Shown: in pieces, positions 25,386-34,101 of the stretch | How positions within the stretch are numbered: the first letter of the stretch is position 1 | Layout of the letters: each line of letters opens with the position of its first letter | Assembly: GCF_021044625.1 (NCBI RefSeq) | Contig: NZ_CP087999.1 | Location: forward strand, 3,989,001 to 4,053,000 | DNA length: 64,000 bases | Direction: 5' to 3' | DNA from: Geomonas sp. RF6 | GTDB taxonomy: Bacteria; Desulfobacterota; Desulfuromonadia; Geobacterales; Geobacteraceae | The notes under the pieces: model-generated | Seen by the model: the letters and a program-made list of their open reading frames with translations, nothing else | Told to the model about the DNA's origin: nothing | The model's database searches: none | Position numbers and translations under genes: made by a program

Positions 25386-26981
25386 ATGAAGATTATCGTT
25401 ACCGACGAGGTTGCCCAGGAAGGTTTGGATCTATTGAAGCAGGACCCGCGCATCCAGCTCGATGTGAAGCTGGGGCTGAAGACGGAGGAACTGCACTCCA
25501 TTATCGGCGACTACGATGTCATCATCACCAGAAGCGGCACGACGGTGGACAAGCCGCTCCTCGACGCCGGGAAGAACCTGAAGATGGTGGCGAGGGCCGG
25601 TGTGGGGGTCGACAACGTCGACGTGGACTACGCCAGCACCAAAGGGGTCATCGTGGTAAACGCGCCGCTTGGCAACACCAACAGCGCCGCAGAGCACGCA
25701 ATGGCCCTTTTGCTTTCCCTGTGCCGCAACATCGTCCCGGCCAACGACTGCCTCAAGGGGGGCGCCTGGAAGCGCGCACCTTTCACCGGGTATGAGCTGA
25801 AAGGGAAGACCGCAGGCGTTATCGGCCTCGGCAAGGTAGGGGGGCGTGTCGCCACCCGCCTGAAAGCGTTCGAGTGCGACGTGGTCGCGTACGACCCGTA
25901 CATCGCGGAGAAGAGGGCGCACGACCTCGGGGTGAAGCTCGTCTCCCTGGCGGAGCTCATCAAGGTAAGCGACATCGTCACCTTCCATACCCCTCTCACC
26001 GAAGAGACCCGCGACATGATCGGCAAGAAGGAACTGGCAGGCATGAAGGACGGCGTCATCATCGTGAACGCCGCCCGCGGCGGGATCGTGAACGAGGAGG
26101 CGATGCTGGAGGCGCTGGAATCGGGGAAGGTCGTAGGGGCCGCCTTCGACGTGTGGAGCCAGGAGCCGCCGAACACCGACGTGCTGAAGCGCCTGATCGC
26201 CAACGACAAGCTCATCGTAACGCCGCACCTCGGCGCCAACACCTTCGAGGCGCAGGTGAACGTATCGGTGGACGTCGCGAAGGAGATCCTGCAGTACCTG
26301 AACGAGCAGCCGCTGGAGAACGCGCTGAACATCCCCAGGTTCGACCCGTCCCTCATGGACCAGATGCGCCCCTTCCTGAAGCTTGTGCAGGTCCTCGCGG
26401 ACTTCAGCATCCAGCTGGTGGAGAGCCACCTCAACAAGATCACCTTTACCTACTCCGGCGCCATCGCGCACCACGACTGCACCCCGCTCACCGTCACCGG
26501 ACTTGCTTCGCTGCTGAACCGCAAGGTGAACCAGGACGTCAACATGGTGAACGCGCAGCTTGTGGCGAGCCAGATGGGTATCGTGGTGGACGAGCTCAGG
26601 AGCTCGCAGCATGAGTCGTTTGCCAACGTCATCACCGTGACGATCGAAGGGGCAGGGGAGCGCCGCATCGTTTCCGGGACTCTCTTCGAAGGGGTGCCGC
26701 GCATCATCAGGCTGCGCGACTACCAGATGGACTTCCGTCCGGAAGAGCACATGCTGCTCCTGGCCTACGCCGATCGCCCCGGGATGATCGGGAAGATCGG
26801 TACCATCCTCGGCGCGGCCGACATCAACATAGGCGCCATGAACCTCGGGCGCAGGGAGAAGAAAGGGGAGGCGATGGTTATCCTCTCCGTCGACTCCCCG
26901 GTGCCGTCGGCAGTCGCCGAAGAAGTGCAGGCCGCCACCGACGCCGCCTTCATCAAGGCGCTGCACATCACCACGCTGTAG
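25386..26981 (+). CDS. serA: D-3-phosphoglycerate dehydrogenase, long (ASB plus ACT) form
   Basis: 531 residues from the ATG at 25386, after AAAAGGAGCAGG. It oxidises 3-phosphoglycerate to 3-phosphohydroxypyruvate, the first step to serine. Substrate-binding and NAD domains are intact (ITRSGTTVDKPLLDAG, GVIGLGKVGGRVATRLKAF, NAARGGIVNEEAM with the catalytic Arg nearby, TPHLGANTFEAQ with the catalytic His). The C-terminus has the allosteric substrate-binding domain and an ACT domain (LAYADRPGMIGKIGTILG). Serine is a substrate of tryptophan synthase, so its position after the trp genes makes metabolic sense. Confidence 0.96.
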   Translation: MKIIVTDEVAQEGLDLLKQDPRIQLDVKLGLKTEELHSIIGDYDVIITRSGTTVDKPLLDAGKNLKMVARAGVGVDNVDVDYASTKGVIVVNAPLGNTNSAAEHAMALLLSLCRNIVPANDCLKGGAWKRAPFTGYELKGKTAGVIGLGKVGGRVATRLKAFECDVVAYDPYIAEKRAHDLGVKLVSLAELIKVSDIVTFHTPLTEETRDMIGKKELAGMKDGVIIVNAARGGIVNEEAMLEALESGKVVGAAFDVWSQEPPNTDVLKRLIANDKLIVTPHLGANTFEAQVNVSVDVAKEILQYLNEQPLENALNIPRFDPSLMDQMRPFLKLVQVLADFSIQLVESHLNKITFTYSGAIAHHDCTPLTVTGLASLLNRKVNQDVNMVNAQLVASQMGIVVDELRSSQHESFANVITVTIEGAGERRIVSGTLFEGVPRIIRLRDYQMDFRPEEHMLLLAYADRPGMIGKIGTILGAADINIGAMNLGRREKKGEAMVILSVDSPVPSAVAEEVQAATDAAFIKALHITTL

Positions 26982-27006
26982 TCGTCTTCTTATTTGGAGC
27001 AAAAGG

Positions 27007-27042
27007 AAAGGCCCTTGGCAGGTGTATGCCAAGGGCCTTTTT
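27007..27042 (+). terminator. strong intrinsic terminator after serA
   Basis: A perfect 14-bp stem (27007-27020 with 27027-27040), a 6-base loop GGTGTA, and a run of five T. The A-rich 5' side could let it work on the opposite strand too. Confidence 0.9.
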
Positions 27043-27097
27043 ATAAGGAGGCTATGGGGGCGAGGCTCTCTGCTCAACAAGGAAACTGGCTCAACGT

Positions 27098-27245
27098 GCT
27101 CGTTCCCAAGGTCCTCCTTGGGAACGCACTTGGGCGCAAAGCTCAAGCTTTGCATCCGCCTCAGCGGATACCGTGCAAAGCACGGCCTTGGCGAGGAGGA
27201 CCCTCGCGCGCAACTCCGTTCCCAATCCGGAGCTTGGGAACGAGC
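27098..27245. repeat. 148-bp compound palindromic element with 13-bp terminal inverted repeats
   Basis: The ends GCTCGTTCCCAAG (27098-27110) and CTTGGGAACGAGC (27233-27245) are exact inverted repeats. Inside are further perfect hairpins: 27101-27126 (11-bp stem), 27136-27153 (GCAAAGC/GCTTTGC) and 27171-27185 (CCGTGC/GCACGG). It codes for nothing and sits between the convergent serA and DAHP synthase genes. The layout suggests a miniature mobile element or REP array; no transposase is nearby. Confidence 0.7.
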
Positions 27246-27274
27246 TTCGAGAAGGGTGTTGAGGGCGCGCCTGC

Positions 27275-28339
27275 CTACCCCAGCTGCCTTCCGCCGCACG
27301 CCTTCAGCCTCTGGTGTGCTTCCCGCAGCATCTGCTCCGTGGCTTCCCACCCGATGCAACTGTCGGTTACCGAAACGCCGTATTTCAGGGTCGTCCTGTC
27401 CTTCGCCAGTGGCTGGTTGCCCGGCTCGAGGTAGCTCTCGATCATGACCCCGGAGATGGAGCGGTTTCCTGCCGCGATCTGGTCCACGACGCTCTGCATG
27501 ACCCCCGGCTGCTTGTTGTAATCCTTCTCGGAGTTCCCGTGGCTGCAGTCGACCATGACGGTCGGGTTGAGCCCGGCGCGCAGGAGCATCTCTTCCGCTT
27601 TCCTTATGTCTTCGGGGCTGTAGTTCGGCTTCTTCCCCCCCCGCAGCACCATGTGCACGTCAGGGTTCCCCTGTGTCTGGACGATGGAGGTGAGCCCCTC
27701 ACGGTTGATCCCCAGGAATGAGTGGGGATGCTGCGCCGCCTTCATGGCGTCGATGGCGATCTGCAGGTTCCCGTCCGTGCCGTTTTTGAAGCCGATGGGG
27801 AAGGAGAGGCCGCTCGCCATCTCCCGATGCGTCTGCGACTCGGTGGTACGCGCGCCTATGGCGCCCCAGGAGAGGAGGTCCGCCTGGTACTCGGGGGTGA
27901 TGGGGTCGAGCATCTCCGTCGCCACCGGCAGCCCCATCTCGGTCACCTTGCACAGCAGCGCGCGGGCGATGCCGAGCCCCTTGGAGATGAGGTGGGTGCC
28001 GTCCATGTCGGGATCGTTGATGAGCCCCTTCCACCCGATGGTGGTGCGCGGCTTCTCGAAATACACCCTCATGATCAGGAGGAGTTCCTCCCCGACCTCC
28101 TGCGACAGGGTGGCAAGGCGCCTTGCGTACTCCATCGCCCCTTGAGGGTCGTGAATGGAGCAGGGGCCGACTACTACCATGAGGCGGCGATCCTCGCCCC
28201 GCAAAATCCGCGTGATCGCTTCACGGCTCCTGCTGACGCAGGCTCCCGATTCGGCAGAAACGGGGAATACCTGCCTCAGATCGGCCGGCGCGATTATCGG
28301 TGTGATGCTCTTGATCTTCAGGTTGTTGGTCTTGATCAT
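27275..28339 (-). CDS. aroF: 3-deoxy-7-phosphoheptulonate (DAHP) synthase, class I
   Basis: 354 residues. It condenses phosphoenolpyruvate and erythrose 4-phosphate, the entry step of the shikimate pathway that feeds chorismate to TrpE. Motifs of the AroF/G/H type: VVVGPCSIHDPQGAMEYA, RVYFEKPRTTIGWKGL, TEMLDPITPEYQADLL, GARTTESQTHREMASGL, GFKNGTDGN and VDCSHGNSEKDY. Which aromatic amino acid inhibits it cannot be told with confidence. The ATG at 28339 (minus) is 131 bases from the pncA stop, so a separate promoter is likely. Confidence 0.94.
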   Translation of the reverse strand: MIKTNNLKIKSITPIIAPADLRQVFPVSAESGACVSRSREAITRILRGEDRRLMVVVGPCSIHDPQGAMEYARRLATLSQEVGEELLLIMRVYFEKPRTTIGWKGLINDPDMDGTHLISKGLGIARALLCKVTEMGLPVATEMLDPITPEYQADLLSWGAIGARTTESQTHREMASGLSFPIGFKNGTDGNLQIAIDAMKAAQHPHSFLGINREGLTSIVQTQGNPDVHMVLRGGKKPNYSPEDIRKAEEMLLRAGLNPTVMVDCSHGNSEKDYNKQPGVMQSVVDQIAAGNRSISGVMIESYLEPGNQPLAKDRTTLKYGVSVTDSCIGWEATEQMLREAHQRLKACGGRQLG

Positions 28340-28470
28340 CGACTGCTCCTGGGCGTGGGCTCTTTGACGGCGGCTAATCTAGCCTTTTTCCTCACCGATG
28401 TCAAAGGTTTACAGCTCCAGGAGCGTTATTTTGCCGGAGAAACAGCGCCCGCTGGCGCGGTGGGCGCCAC

Positions 28471-29094
28471 TCATTTTTTCCACAGCGATTGCCGCACTTC
28501 CTCCAGCGTGGCAAGCCGTGCCCCGCGCATCTGCATGGCATCGAGGGCAGCGGCGCAATCCCCCTCCTTCAGATCGATTCCGGCGATGGCGTCGGCAAGG
28601 ACCGTCACCTCAAACCCCAGCTGCAGCGCGCCGAGCGTTGTCTCCTTCACGCAGTAGTCGGTGGCGAGCCCGCCGAGATAGATCCGGTCAAGCTCCATCC
28701 GTTGCAGGAGCATCGGGAGCGGGGTCCCGTTCTCGGTGACCCCCTGCAGAGCGGAGTAGCCGTCTTCCCAGGGGGTGTGCCCCTTGGAGATGACGATCGT
28801 CCCGGGAGGGAGGACGAGGTCGGGGTGGAATCGTGCCCCTTCGCTCTCCTGCACGCAGTGTATCGGCCACACGCCGCCAAACTCCCTGAAGTGGGATGTG
28901 CGCTGCGGGTGCCAGTCCCTGGTGGCGAAGATCGGGCATCCCCTCTCGGCAAAGAGGGTGATGTAGCTATTCAGTACCGGTACGATGCGGTCCCCCTCCG
29001 GGACCGAAAGCGCCCCGCCGGGGCAGAAATCGACCTGGACGTCCACCACGATCAGGGCACCCCTCCTGCGCAACGAAGCTTCCGCTCTTGTCAC
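28471..29094 (-). CDS. pncA: nicotinamidase (pyrazinamidase-type)
   Basis: 207 residues. It hydrolyses nicotinamide to nicotinate and ammonia. The cysteine-hydrolase triad is visible: Asp18 in VVDVQVDFCPGG, Lys104 in ISKGHTPWEDG and Cys148 in ATDYCVKETT; metal ligands fit RDWHPQRTSHF (Asp60, His62, His68). The gene starts 12 bases after the pncB stop on the same strand, so the two form a salvage unit that turns nicotinamide into nicotinate mononucleotide for NAD. Confidence 0.93.
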   Translation of the reverse strand: MTRAEASLRRRGALIVVDVQVDFCPGGALSVPEGDRIVPVLNSYITLFAERGCPIFATRDWHPQRTSHFREFGGVWPIHCVQESEGARFHPDLVLPPGTIVISKGHTPWEDGYSALQGVTENGTPLPMLLQRMELDRIYLGGLATDYCVKETTLGALQLGFEVTVLADAIAGIDLKEGDCAAALDAMQMRGARLATLEEVRQSLWKK

Positions 29095-29106
29095 CTTGTC
29101 ACCCCC

Positions 29107-30531
29107 TCACAGCTTGCTCTGAATCTCTTCGATCAGCCTAAGCCTCAGCGCGCTGAGGCCGGGGCTGATGGAAACCTTGTACACGTGCGGGTTTATGAGC
29201 CGGTCAGTGCCGGCGGGCAAAAACTTCTCCTGTACGGCCCAGGTTTCCGCTGCGCTCTCCAGGCTCGCCGGCGGTGCGCATCTTTTCCCCCGCTCCATCA
29301 CCGGTGCGCGCAGGTCGACGAGGCGGGCGTCGAGGGGGATAGCCTTGTACCTCAAAGGATTCGTCGGGTCGAACACGATCGTCCCGGGGCTCAGTCTTTC
29401 GCCGTCAAGGACTATCACATCCTGTATGAAGGTGCCGTCGGGGGCGATCGCCCTCAGAAGCCTCTTCTTGTCCGGCAACGTTGCCTTCGCGACGTCGCTG
29501 GTGACCTTCAGCCTCGGGCGGCCATCCAGGCGGACGAGCTTGTACACTCCACCGAGCGCTCCCCCCCCTTCGCCGCAGCAGGTGGCGAGCCGCGTCCCGA
29601 CCCCGTAGATGTCCACTCTCCCGCCGTCCTTTCGGACCGACTCGATGACGAATTCGTCCAGTTCGTTGGAGGCGACGATCTTCACCTGCGGGAATCCCGC
29701 CCGGTCCAGTACGGCGCGGGCCTCGCGGGAGAGAAAGGCGAGGTCGCCGGAATCGATGCGCACCCCCGCCAGTTCGTGCCCCTGGGCCCGGAGCTCGGCC
29801 GCCACCTTCACGGCATTCGGGATCCCGCTTTTCAGGGTGTCGTAGGTGTCGACGAGCAAGGTGCAGTTGTCGGGGAAGTGGCGGGCGTAGCTGCGGAAGG
29901 CGGAAAGCTCATCGGGAAAGGCCATGATCCAGCTGTGGGCGTGGGTGCCACGAACGGGGATCCCGAATTCCTTCGCGGCGAGAACGTTGCTGGTGCTGCG
30001 CACTCCGCCGACATATGCGCCGCGCGCGACTGAAAGCGCTCCATCCGGACCGTGAGCACGACGCAGTCCGAATTCGAGTACGGCGGCCCCTTGGGCAGCG
30101 CGGTTTATGCGCGCGGCCTTCGTGGCTACCAGAGTCTGGAAGTTGAGGATATTGAGAAGCGCCGTCTCGACAAATTGCGCCTCCGCGAGTCCCCCCTCCA
30201 CGGTCAGGAGCGGCTCACCGGCAAAGACGGCGCTCCCCTCCGGAGGGGCGATGACGGTGCCGCGGAAGCGGAATCCTTTCAGATAGGAAATGAAGGCGGG
30301 TTTAAAGAGGTCGAGCCTTTCCAGGTAGCGCAGCTCGTCGTCGTCGAAGGCGAGGTTCTCCAGGTAGGAGAGGGCGGTATCCAGCCCCGCGAAGACGGCG
30401 TAGCCGCCGTTGAACGGGTTGTGGCGGAAGAAGAGGTCGAAGACGGCGGGAACCTCCTCCATCCCCTCTTCAAGATACCCCGCCACCATGGTGAGTTCAT
30501 ATAGGTCTGTGAGAAGTGGTGAGTAGCGCAT
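29107..30531 (-). CDS. pncB: nicotinate phosphoribosyltransferase
   Basis: 474 residues from the ATG at 30531 (minus strand); an upstream in-frame start at 30609 would add 26 residues that lack family features. It joins nicotinate to PRPP, making nicotinate mononucleotide. Typical motifs are [20 protein letters not shown] at the N-terminus, [16 protein letters not shown], the [11 protein letters not shown] segment, [15 protein letters not shown] and [17 protein letters not shown]. It is followed at once by pncA. Confidence 0.94.
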   Translation of the reverse strand: MRYSPLLTDLYELTMVAGYLEEGMEEVPAVFDLFFRHNPFNGGYAVFAGLDTALSYLENLAFDDDELRYLERLDLFKPAFISYLKGFRFRGTVIAPPEGSAVFAGEPLLTVEGGLAEAQFVETALLNILNFQTLVATKAARINRAAQGAAVLEFGLRRAHGPDGALSVARGAYVGGVRSTSNVLAAKEFGIPVRGTHAHSWIMAFPDELSAFRSYARHFPDNCTLLVDTYDTLKSGIPNAVKVAAELRAQGHELAGVRIDSGDLAFLSREARAVLDRAGFPQVKIVASNELDEFVIESVRKDGGRVDIYGVGTRLATCCGEGGGALGGVYKLVRLDGRPRLKVTSDVAKATLPDKKRLLRAIAPDGTFIQDVIVLDGERLSPGTIVFDPTNPLRYKAIPLDARLVDLRAPVMERGKRCAPPASLESAAETWAVQEKFLPAGTDRLINPHVYKVSISPGLSALRLRLIEEIQSKL

Positions 30532-30666
30532 GGCACCCCCGGAGGCGCTGCCGTGACGGTAGGGGGAAAGAGGGTGGAGCCGCGCGGCGCGCCGCAACCA
30601 GTCTACCACAGAAGCGCCTCCACACCCTTTCCCGATACGCTCCGGGGGCGCCGTGGTGAGGAGGTG

Positions 30667-31227
30667 CTACTCCTTGTGGTCGATGGCCTTCAGCAGGCGT
30701 CCGGCGAGGATCGGGTCGACGTCGCGCAGCAGGGCGTACTCGGTGAGCGCGCTCGTCCTCTCTCCGAGAAGGAGGAAGGCGAGGCCCCGCTTGTAGCGCG
30801 CGTTGGCATCCTGAGGCTGCAGCTCGAGCAGGGTGCCGAAGGTCTCGATGGAGCGCCTGAACTGTCCCGCCCGGAAATACACCTCGCCGAGGTTCGAGTA
30901 CCCGAGGCTCAGGTCCGGGCTGAGCTTCAGGGAGCGCTCCAGTGCGTGGATGGCGCCGGGGTAATCTCCCGCCAGCGCGAGGTCGGTTCCGAAATTGAGC
31001 CAGCAAAGCGGGTTGCGAGGTTCTATCGAAAGGGCCATGCGGAAGGCCTCGGCGGCTTCCGGGTACATCCCTGCACTGTTCAGCGCAAGCCCGGAGAGAT
31101 ACCAGTCGGAGGCATCCCAGTACTCCTCTTGCTGCAGGACAGGATGGCTCGCCTGGCCCACTCCCGGAAACGCTTGCGTGGCCGGGACCATGGCGACAAA
31201 AAGGAGCGTCACCCACGGACGTTTCAT
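30667..31227 (-). CDS. exported TPR protein
   Basis: 186 residues from the ATG at 31227 (minus strand), which follows AAGGAGAG five bases upstream; a start at 31278 is possible but has no ribosome site. A signal peptide (about residues 1-22) is followed by at least three TPR units (YLSGLALNSAGMYPEAAEAFRMALSIEP; NFGTDLALAGDYPGAIHALERSLKLSP; NLGEVYFRAGQFRRSIETFGTLLELQP). It is probably a periplasmic scaffold. The gap to pncB is 135 bases, so co-transcription is possible but unproven. Confidence 0.8.
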   Translation of the reverse strand: MKRPWVTLLFVAMVPATQAFPGVGQASHPVLQQEEYWDASDWYLSGLALNSAGMYPEAAEAFRMALSIEPRNPLCWLNFGTDLALAGDYPGAIHALERSLKLSPDLSLGYSNLGEVYFRAGQFRRSIETFGTLLELQPQDANARYKRGLAFLLLGERTSALTEYALLRDVDPILAGRLLKAIDHKE

Positions 31228-31641
31228 CTCTTCTCTCCTTCGGCAGTGCGGTAGATTTACCTGCTTTAATTCTAGCATCCTTTTTCTTCACGGTCCTGTT
31301 GAAGTGTGCGGTCGTAAGGGACTGAAAGTTCATGGTTTGGGAGTTCGAGAGTGGGGTGGATCCGAGCGGGAAAGATGATGCTGATGAAACAGGAAGGAGT
31401 GTGCCGTCTCTGCTCCCGAAGCGGTACCAGAAGCGAAGTTGTGAGTGCTGAAAGGTGTGCCTGTTTTTTGTGCAGAATGCTACATGGTGCGCCTCTGGGC
31501 TACCCGGAGGGGATGATCACGCGTTTCCCACAGAGTTTTCCACAGCTTTTGTGGAAGAATCGAGCAACATGACAGGTTCGAGCGTGTAAGGTGCTGGAAA
31601 TGTTACTATAAGCCGCGGTGGATAAATCGGGTACACCAGAC
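31228..31641. other. gap between the TPR gene and the 6S transcription unit
   Basis: A plus-strand frame at 31378-31572 would encode 64 residues with Cys pairs (VCRLCSRSG, ERCACFLCRM), but its ribosome site is poor, so I do not call it a gene. A small hairpin TTCCACA/TGTGGAA lies at 31538-31556 in a stretch rich in TTTTCCACAG. On the minus strand this region would hold the promoter of the TPR gene; none is convincing. Confidence 0.5.
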
Positions 31642-31679
31642 AAAAAAAGACCCGTGACGGCCATTTCACGGGTCTTTTT
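31642..31679 (-). terminator. intrinsic terminator of the 6S RNA unit
   Basis: Read on the minus strand, AAGACCCGTGA and TCACGGGTCTT form a perfect 11-bp stem (31666-31676 with 31647-31657), followed by seven T ending at 31642. The other side carries five T, so it could also act weakly on the plus strand. Confidence 0.85.
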
Positions 31680-31685
31680 CTTGTA

Positions 31686-31745
31686 GGCGTTATTTCGGAG
31701 GACTTTGTGCACCTGCGGTGAACTTCATCGTTCCGAAATAACGCC
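31686..31745 (-). repeat. 14-bp inverted repeat in the 6S RNA trailer
   Basis: GGCGTTATTTCGGA (31686-31699) and TCCGAAATAACGCC (31732-31745) are exact inverted repeats with a 32-base loop. The hairpin lies between the predicted 3' end of 6S RNA and the terminator and may be a processing signal. Confidence 0.6.
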
Positions 31746-31756
31746 AGTCTTTTGGT

Positions 31757-31933
31757 GCTCCGGTATACCGTAGCGGGTGTTGGGGTAGCTGACCTCTGCT
31801 GCAACATTGCCCGTGAAGATGCTTTAGGCTTCCCTTTGGGTGCTAAGGGCTTGCTCACCACATCTGTACTCGGGAGACTTTCGGAAGAAAAGGTAGTCAG
31901 GGACCCAACCGATCGTTACTTGTATGCCAGAGC
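31757..31933 (-). ncRNA. ssrS: 6S RNA
   Basis: About 177 bases, the usual size of 6S RNA, which binds and inhibits the housekeeping RNA polymerase. The ends pair as a closing stem (GCTCTGGCATAC with GTATACCGGAGC). Inside, GTTGGG pairs with CCCAAC and CTGAC with GTCAG, as in the stems below the central bubble. The apical part GGTGAGCAAGCCC...GGGAAGCCTAAAGC closely matches the conserved GGUGAGCAUGCUC...GAGAAGCCUUAAAAC of E. coli 6S, and GGGTCCCTGAC matches its GUCCCCUGAG. A strong promoter lies 30 bases upstream and a terminator downstream. Exact ends are approximate. Confidence 0.8.
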
Positions 31934-31963
31934 GCGTATCGCATGTTGCCATGCTTGGGAGTC

Positions 31964-31991
31964 ATTCTAGCAGAGGCATAAATAGTGTCAA
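31964..31991 (-). promoter_or_regulatory. sigma70-type promoter of the 6S RNA gene
   Basis: On the minus strand, a perfect TTGACA (31991-31986) is separated by 16 bases from TAGAAT (31969-31964). This is among the best promoter matches in the window and fits a highly expressed RNA. Confidence 0.75.
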
Positions 31992-32267
31992 CGGTAAAAT
32001 GAGTATTTTTTTACCTTGAGTGTAAAGGAAGTGTAAAACCTTTTTAATTCCATTCGGAAGGGTTGGGGGGGAAGTGCGCGGGGCGGGAACCCTTCGTTTT
32101 TGCAGTCGAATTCCGGTCGGCTCCCCCTCTGCTGTCTACTATTTGTTTGACTTCACAGGGGGTGAAATGGTAATGAGTGAAGCCGCCGATTCCCATTAGA
32201 AGCGTCGACTCATACTGTTATGACCGCCCTGAGCAAGGGGCTCAGTAGTAAGCATCATGGAGGTGCA
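31992..32267 (+). promoter_or_regulatory. upstream region of rmlB with candidate promoter
   Basis: An A/T-rich patch with GGTAAAA and TTTTACC arms (about 31993-32014) is followed by TTGACT at 32147-32152 and TAATGA at 32171-32176, 18 bases apart, about 90 bases before rmlB. The A/T-rich patch may also be an upstream element for the divergent 6S promoter. Confidence 0.35.
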
Positions 32268-33371
32268 ATGAATATCCTGGTAACCGGTGGCTGCGGCTTC
32301 ATCGGCTCGAACTTCGTCCGCCTCTTGCTGGAAAGCGACCGGTCCTTCCGCCTTGTCAATCTGGACAAACTCACCTACGCCGGAAACCTCGGCAATCTCG
32401 CCGACCTCTCCGGCGACCCCCGCTACCGCTTCGTGAAGGGCGATATCTGCGACAGGGAAGTGGTCGACCGGATCATCGCAGAAGAGTCGATCGACAGGAT
32501 CGTGCACTTTGCCGCCGAATCGCATGTGGACCGTTCCATCGACGGTCCCGCCGAGTTTGTGCGCACAAACGTGGTCGGCACCTTCACCCTCCTCGAGGCG
32601 GCCCGCAGCGCGTGGCTTGGCGGCGGGAAGGACGCCGGGGAGCGCCGCTTCCTGCACGTCTCCACCGACGAGGTCTACGGCTCCCTCGGGGAGACCGGGT
32701 ATTTCACCGAGACCACCCCCTACGATCCGAGATCCCCTTACTCCGCCAGCAAGGCGTCCTCGGACCACCTGGTGAGCGCCTACTGCCATACCTACGCCCT
32801 TCCGGTCCTGATCACCAACTGCTCCAACAATTATGGGCCGCACCACTTCCCTGAGAAGCTCATCCCCCTCATCATCCTCAATGCCCTGAAGGGGCAGGAA
32901 CTTCCCGTCTACGGCGACGGCAGCAACGTGCGCGACTGGCTCTACGTCGCCGATCACTGCCGCGCCATCCTCACGGTGCTGGAGCGCGGTGTCGTCGGCG
33001 AGACGTACAACATTGGCGGGAACAGCGAGAAACGGAATCTGGAGGTCGTCGAGACGGTGTGCGACATCCTGGACGAGGTCGCCCCCCCGCTGTCGGGAAA
33101 CGCGCCGCGCCGCTCCCTGATCCGCTTCGTGAAGGACCGCCCCGGGCATGACCAGCGCTATGCCATCGACGCCGGTAAGATCCGGAACGATCTCGGGTGG
33201 ACCCCTGAGGTGACCTTCGAGGAGGGGATCAGGCGCACCATCGACTGGTACCTCGCCAACCCCGAGTGGAGTGCCGCGATACTGAGCGGCAGCTACCAGG
33301 ACTACTACAGCTCCATGTACAGCGAGCGGCTGCAGGAGAGGGGAGGGGAGTCAGCTGCGCCGGCGGGGTGA
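32268..33371 (+). CDS. rmlB: dTDP-glucose 4,6-dehydratase
   Basis: 367 residues from the ATG at 32268, after ATGGAGGTG. It converts dTDP-glucose to dTDP-4-keto-6-deoxyglucose, an early step to dTDP-rhamnose and other deoxysugars. The NAD site is [19 protein letters not shown]; the active-site motif [12 protein letters not shown] and the YxxxK pair in [10 protein letters not shown] are intact, as is [16 protein letters not shown]. It heads a short run with rmlC and a nucleotidyltransferase; rmlD is not in the window. Confidence 0.96.
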   Translation: MNILVTGGCGFIGSNFVRLLLESDRSFRLVNLDKLTYAGNLGNLADLSGDPRYRFVKGDICDREVVDRIIAEESIDRIVHFAAESHVDRSIDGPAEFVRTNVVGTFTLLEAARSAWLGGGKDAGERRFLHVSTDEVYGSLGETGYFTETTPYDPRSPYSASKASSDHLVSAYCHTYALPVLITNCSNNYGPHHFPEKLIPLIILNALKGQELPVYGDGSNVRDWLYVADHCRAILTVLERGVVGETYNIGGNSEKRNLEVVETVCDILDEVAPPLSGNAPRRSLIRFVKDRPGHDQRYAIDAGKIRNDLGWTPEVTFEEGIRRTIDWYLANPEWSAAILSGSYQDYYSSMYSERLQERGGESAAPAG

Positions 33372-33457
33372 GGCCTCTCCCGCCGCGGCTGAAAGGGCGC
33401 TCCCCGAGGGCGGCGCCCGTCCACTATTGAAAAGTTTCCGCTTCGTGTGAGGGTGCG

Positions 33458-34003
33458 ATGAAAGTTATAGCCACAGATATTCCCGACGTCCTGATCGTGG
33501 AGCCGCGAGTCTTCGGCGACGAGCGCGGCTATTTTTATGAGAGCTTCAACCAGCGTACCTGGGAGGAGCTGACCGGGCTGAAAACGGACTTCGTGCAGGA
33601 CAACCATTCCCGCTCCACCAAAAACGTGCTGCGCGGCCTGCATTACCAGATCGAGCACTCCCAGGGGAAGCTCGTGCGCGCCACCCTCGGAGAGGTGTAC
33701 GACGTGGCCGTCGATATCCGCCGCAGCTCCCCCACCTTCGGGAAGTGGGTGGGGGTGGTTCTCTCCGCCGAAAACAAGCGGCAGCTCTGGGTGCCACAGG
33801 GGTTCGCCCACGGATTCGTGGTACTTTCCGACGTCGCGGAGTTCCTTTACAAGACCACCGACTACTGGTTCGTGGAGCACGAGCGGACGATCATCTGGAA
33901 CGACCCGGAGCTGGGGATCGAATGGCCCCTGGCGGGGGAGCCCGTTCTTGCGAAGAAGGACGCTGCCGGTCTCCCCTTCCGTGCTGCGGAGACTTACCCC
34001 TGA
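33458..34003 (+). CDS. rmlC: dTDP-4-dehydrorhamnose 3,5-epimerase
   Basis: 181 residues, a single cupin domain. It epimerises dTDP-4-keto-6-deoxyglucose at C3 and C5. Conserved features: PRVFGDERGYFYESFN, DNHSRSTKNVLRGLHYQ with the catalytic His, GEVYDVAVDIRRSSPTFGKW, and PQGFAHGFVVLSD. The ATG at 33458 has GAGGGTG upstream. The gap of 86 bases from rmlB is compatible with an operon. Confidence 0.96.
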   Translation: MKVIATDIPDVLIVEPRVFGDERGYFYESFNQRTWEELTGLKTDFVQDNHSRSTKNVLRGLHYQIEHSQGKLVRATLGEVYDVAVDIRRSSPTFGKWVGVVLSAENKRQLWVPQGFAHGFVVLSDVAEFLYKTTDYWFVEHERTIIWNDPELGIEWPLAGEPVLAKKDAAGLPFRAAETYP

Positions 34004-34101
34004 TCGGTGGTAAGCGTCGGCGCCGCCCCCGCTGCTCCACAACGCGCTGAACCGATCCATTTCGTTGCACGCAGATGTTCACCCACTGTGAAGGAAAGCA
34101 C

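Noticed and set aside
31505-31560. DnaA boxes or a replication origin
   Set aside because: TTTTCCACA repeats differ from TTATNCACA, are too few, and no dnaA, dnaN or gidA lies nearby.
31728-31893. Plus-strand structured RNA in the 31.7-31.9 kb region
   Set aside because: The fold is the mirror of the 6S RNA on the minus strand, where promoter, consensus bases and terminator agree.
32268-33371. Long frames opposite rmlB, serA, valS and other conserved genes
   Set aside because: All lie antisense to enzymes with intact motifs, with repetitive His/Arg/Leu composition typical of GC-rich shadows.
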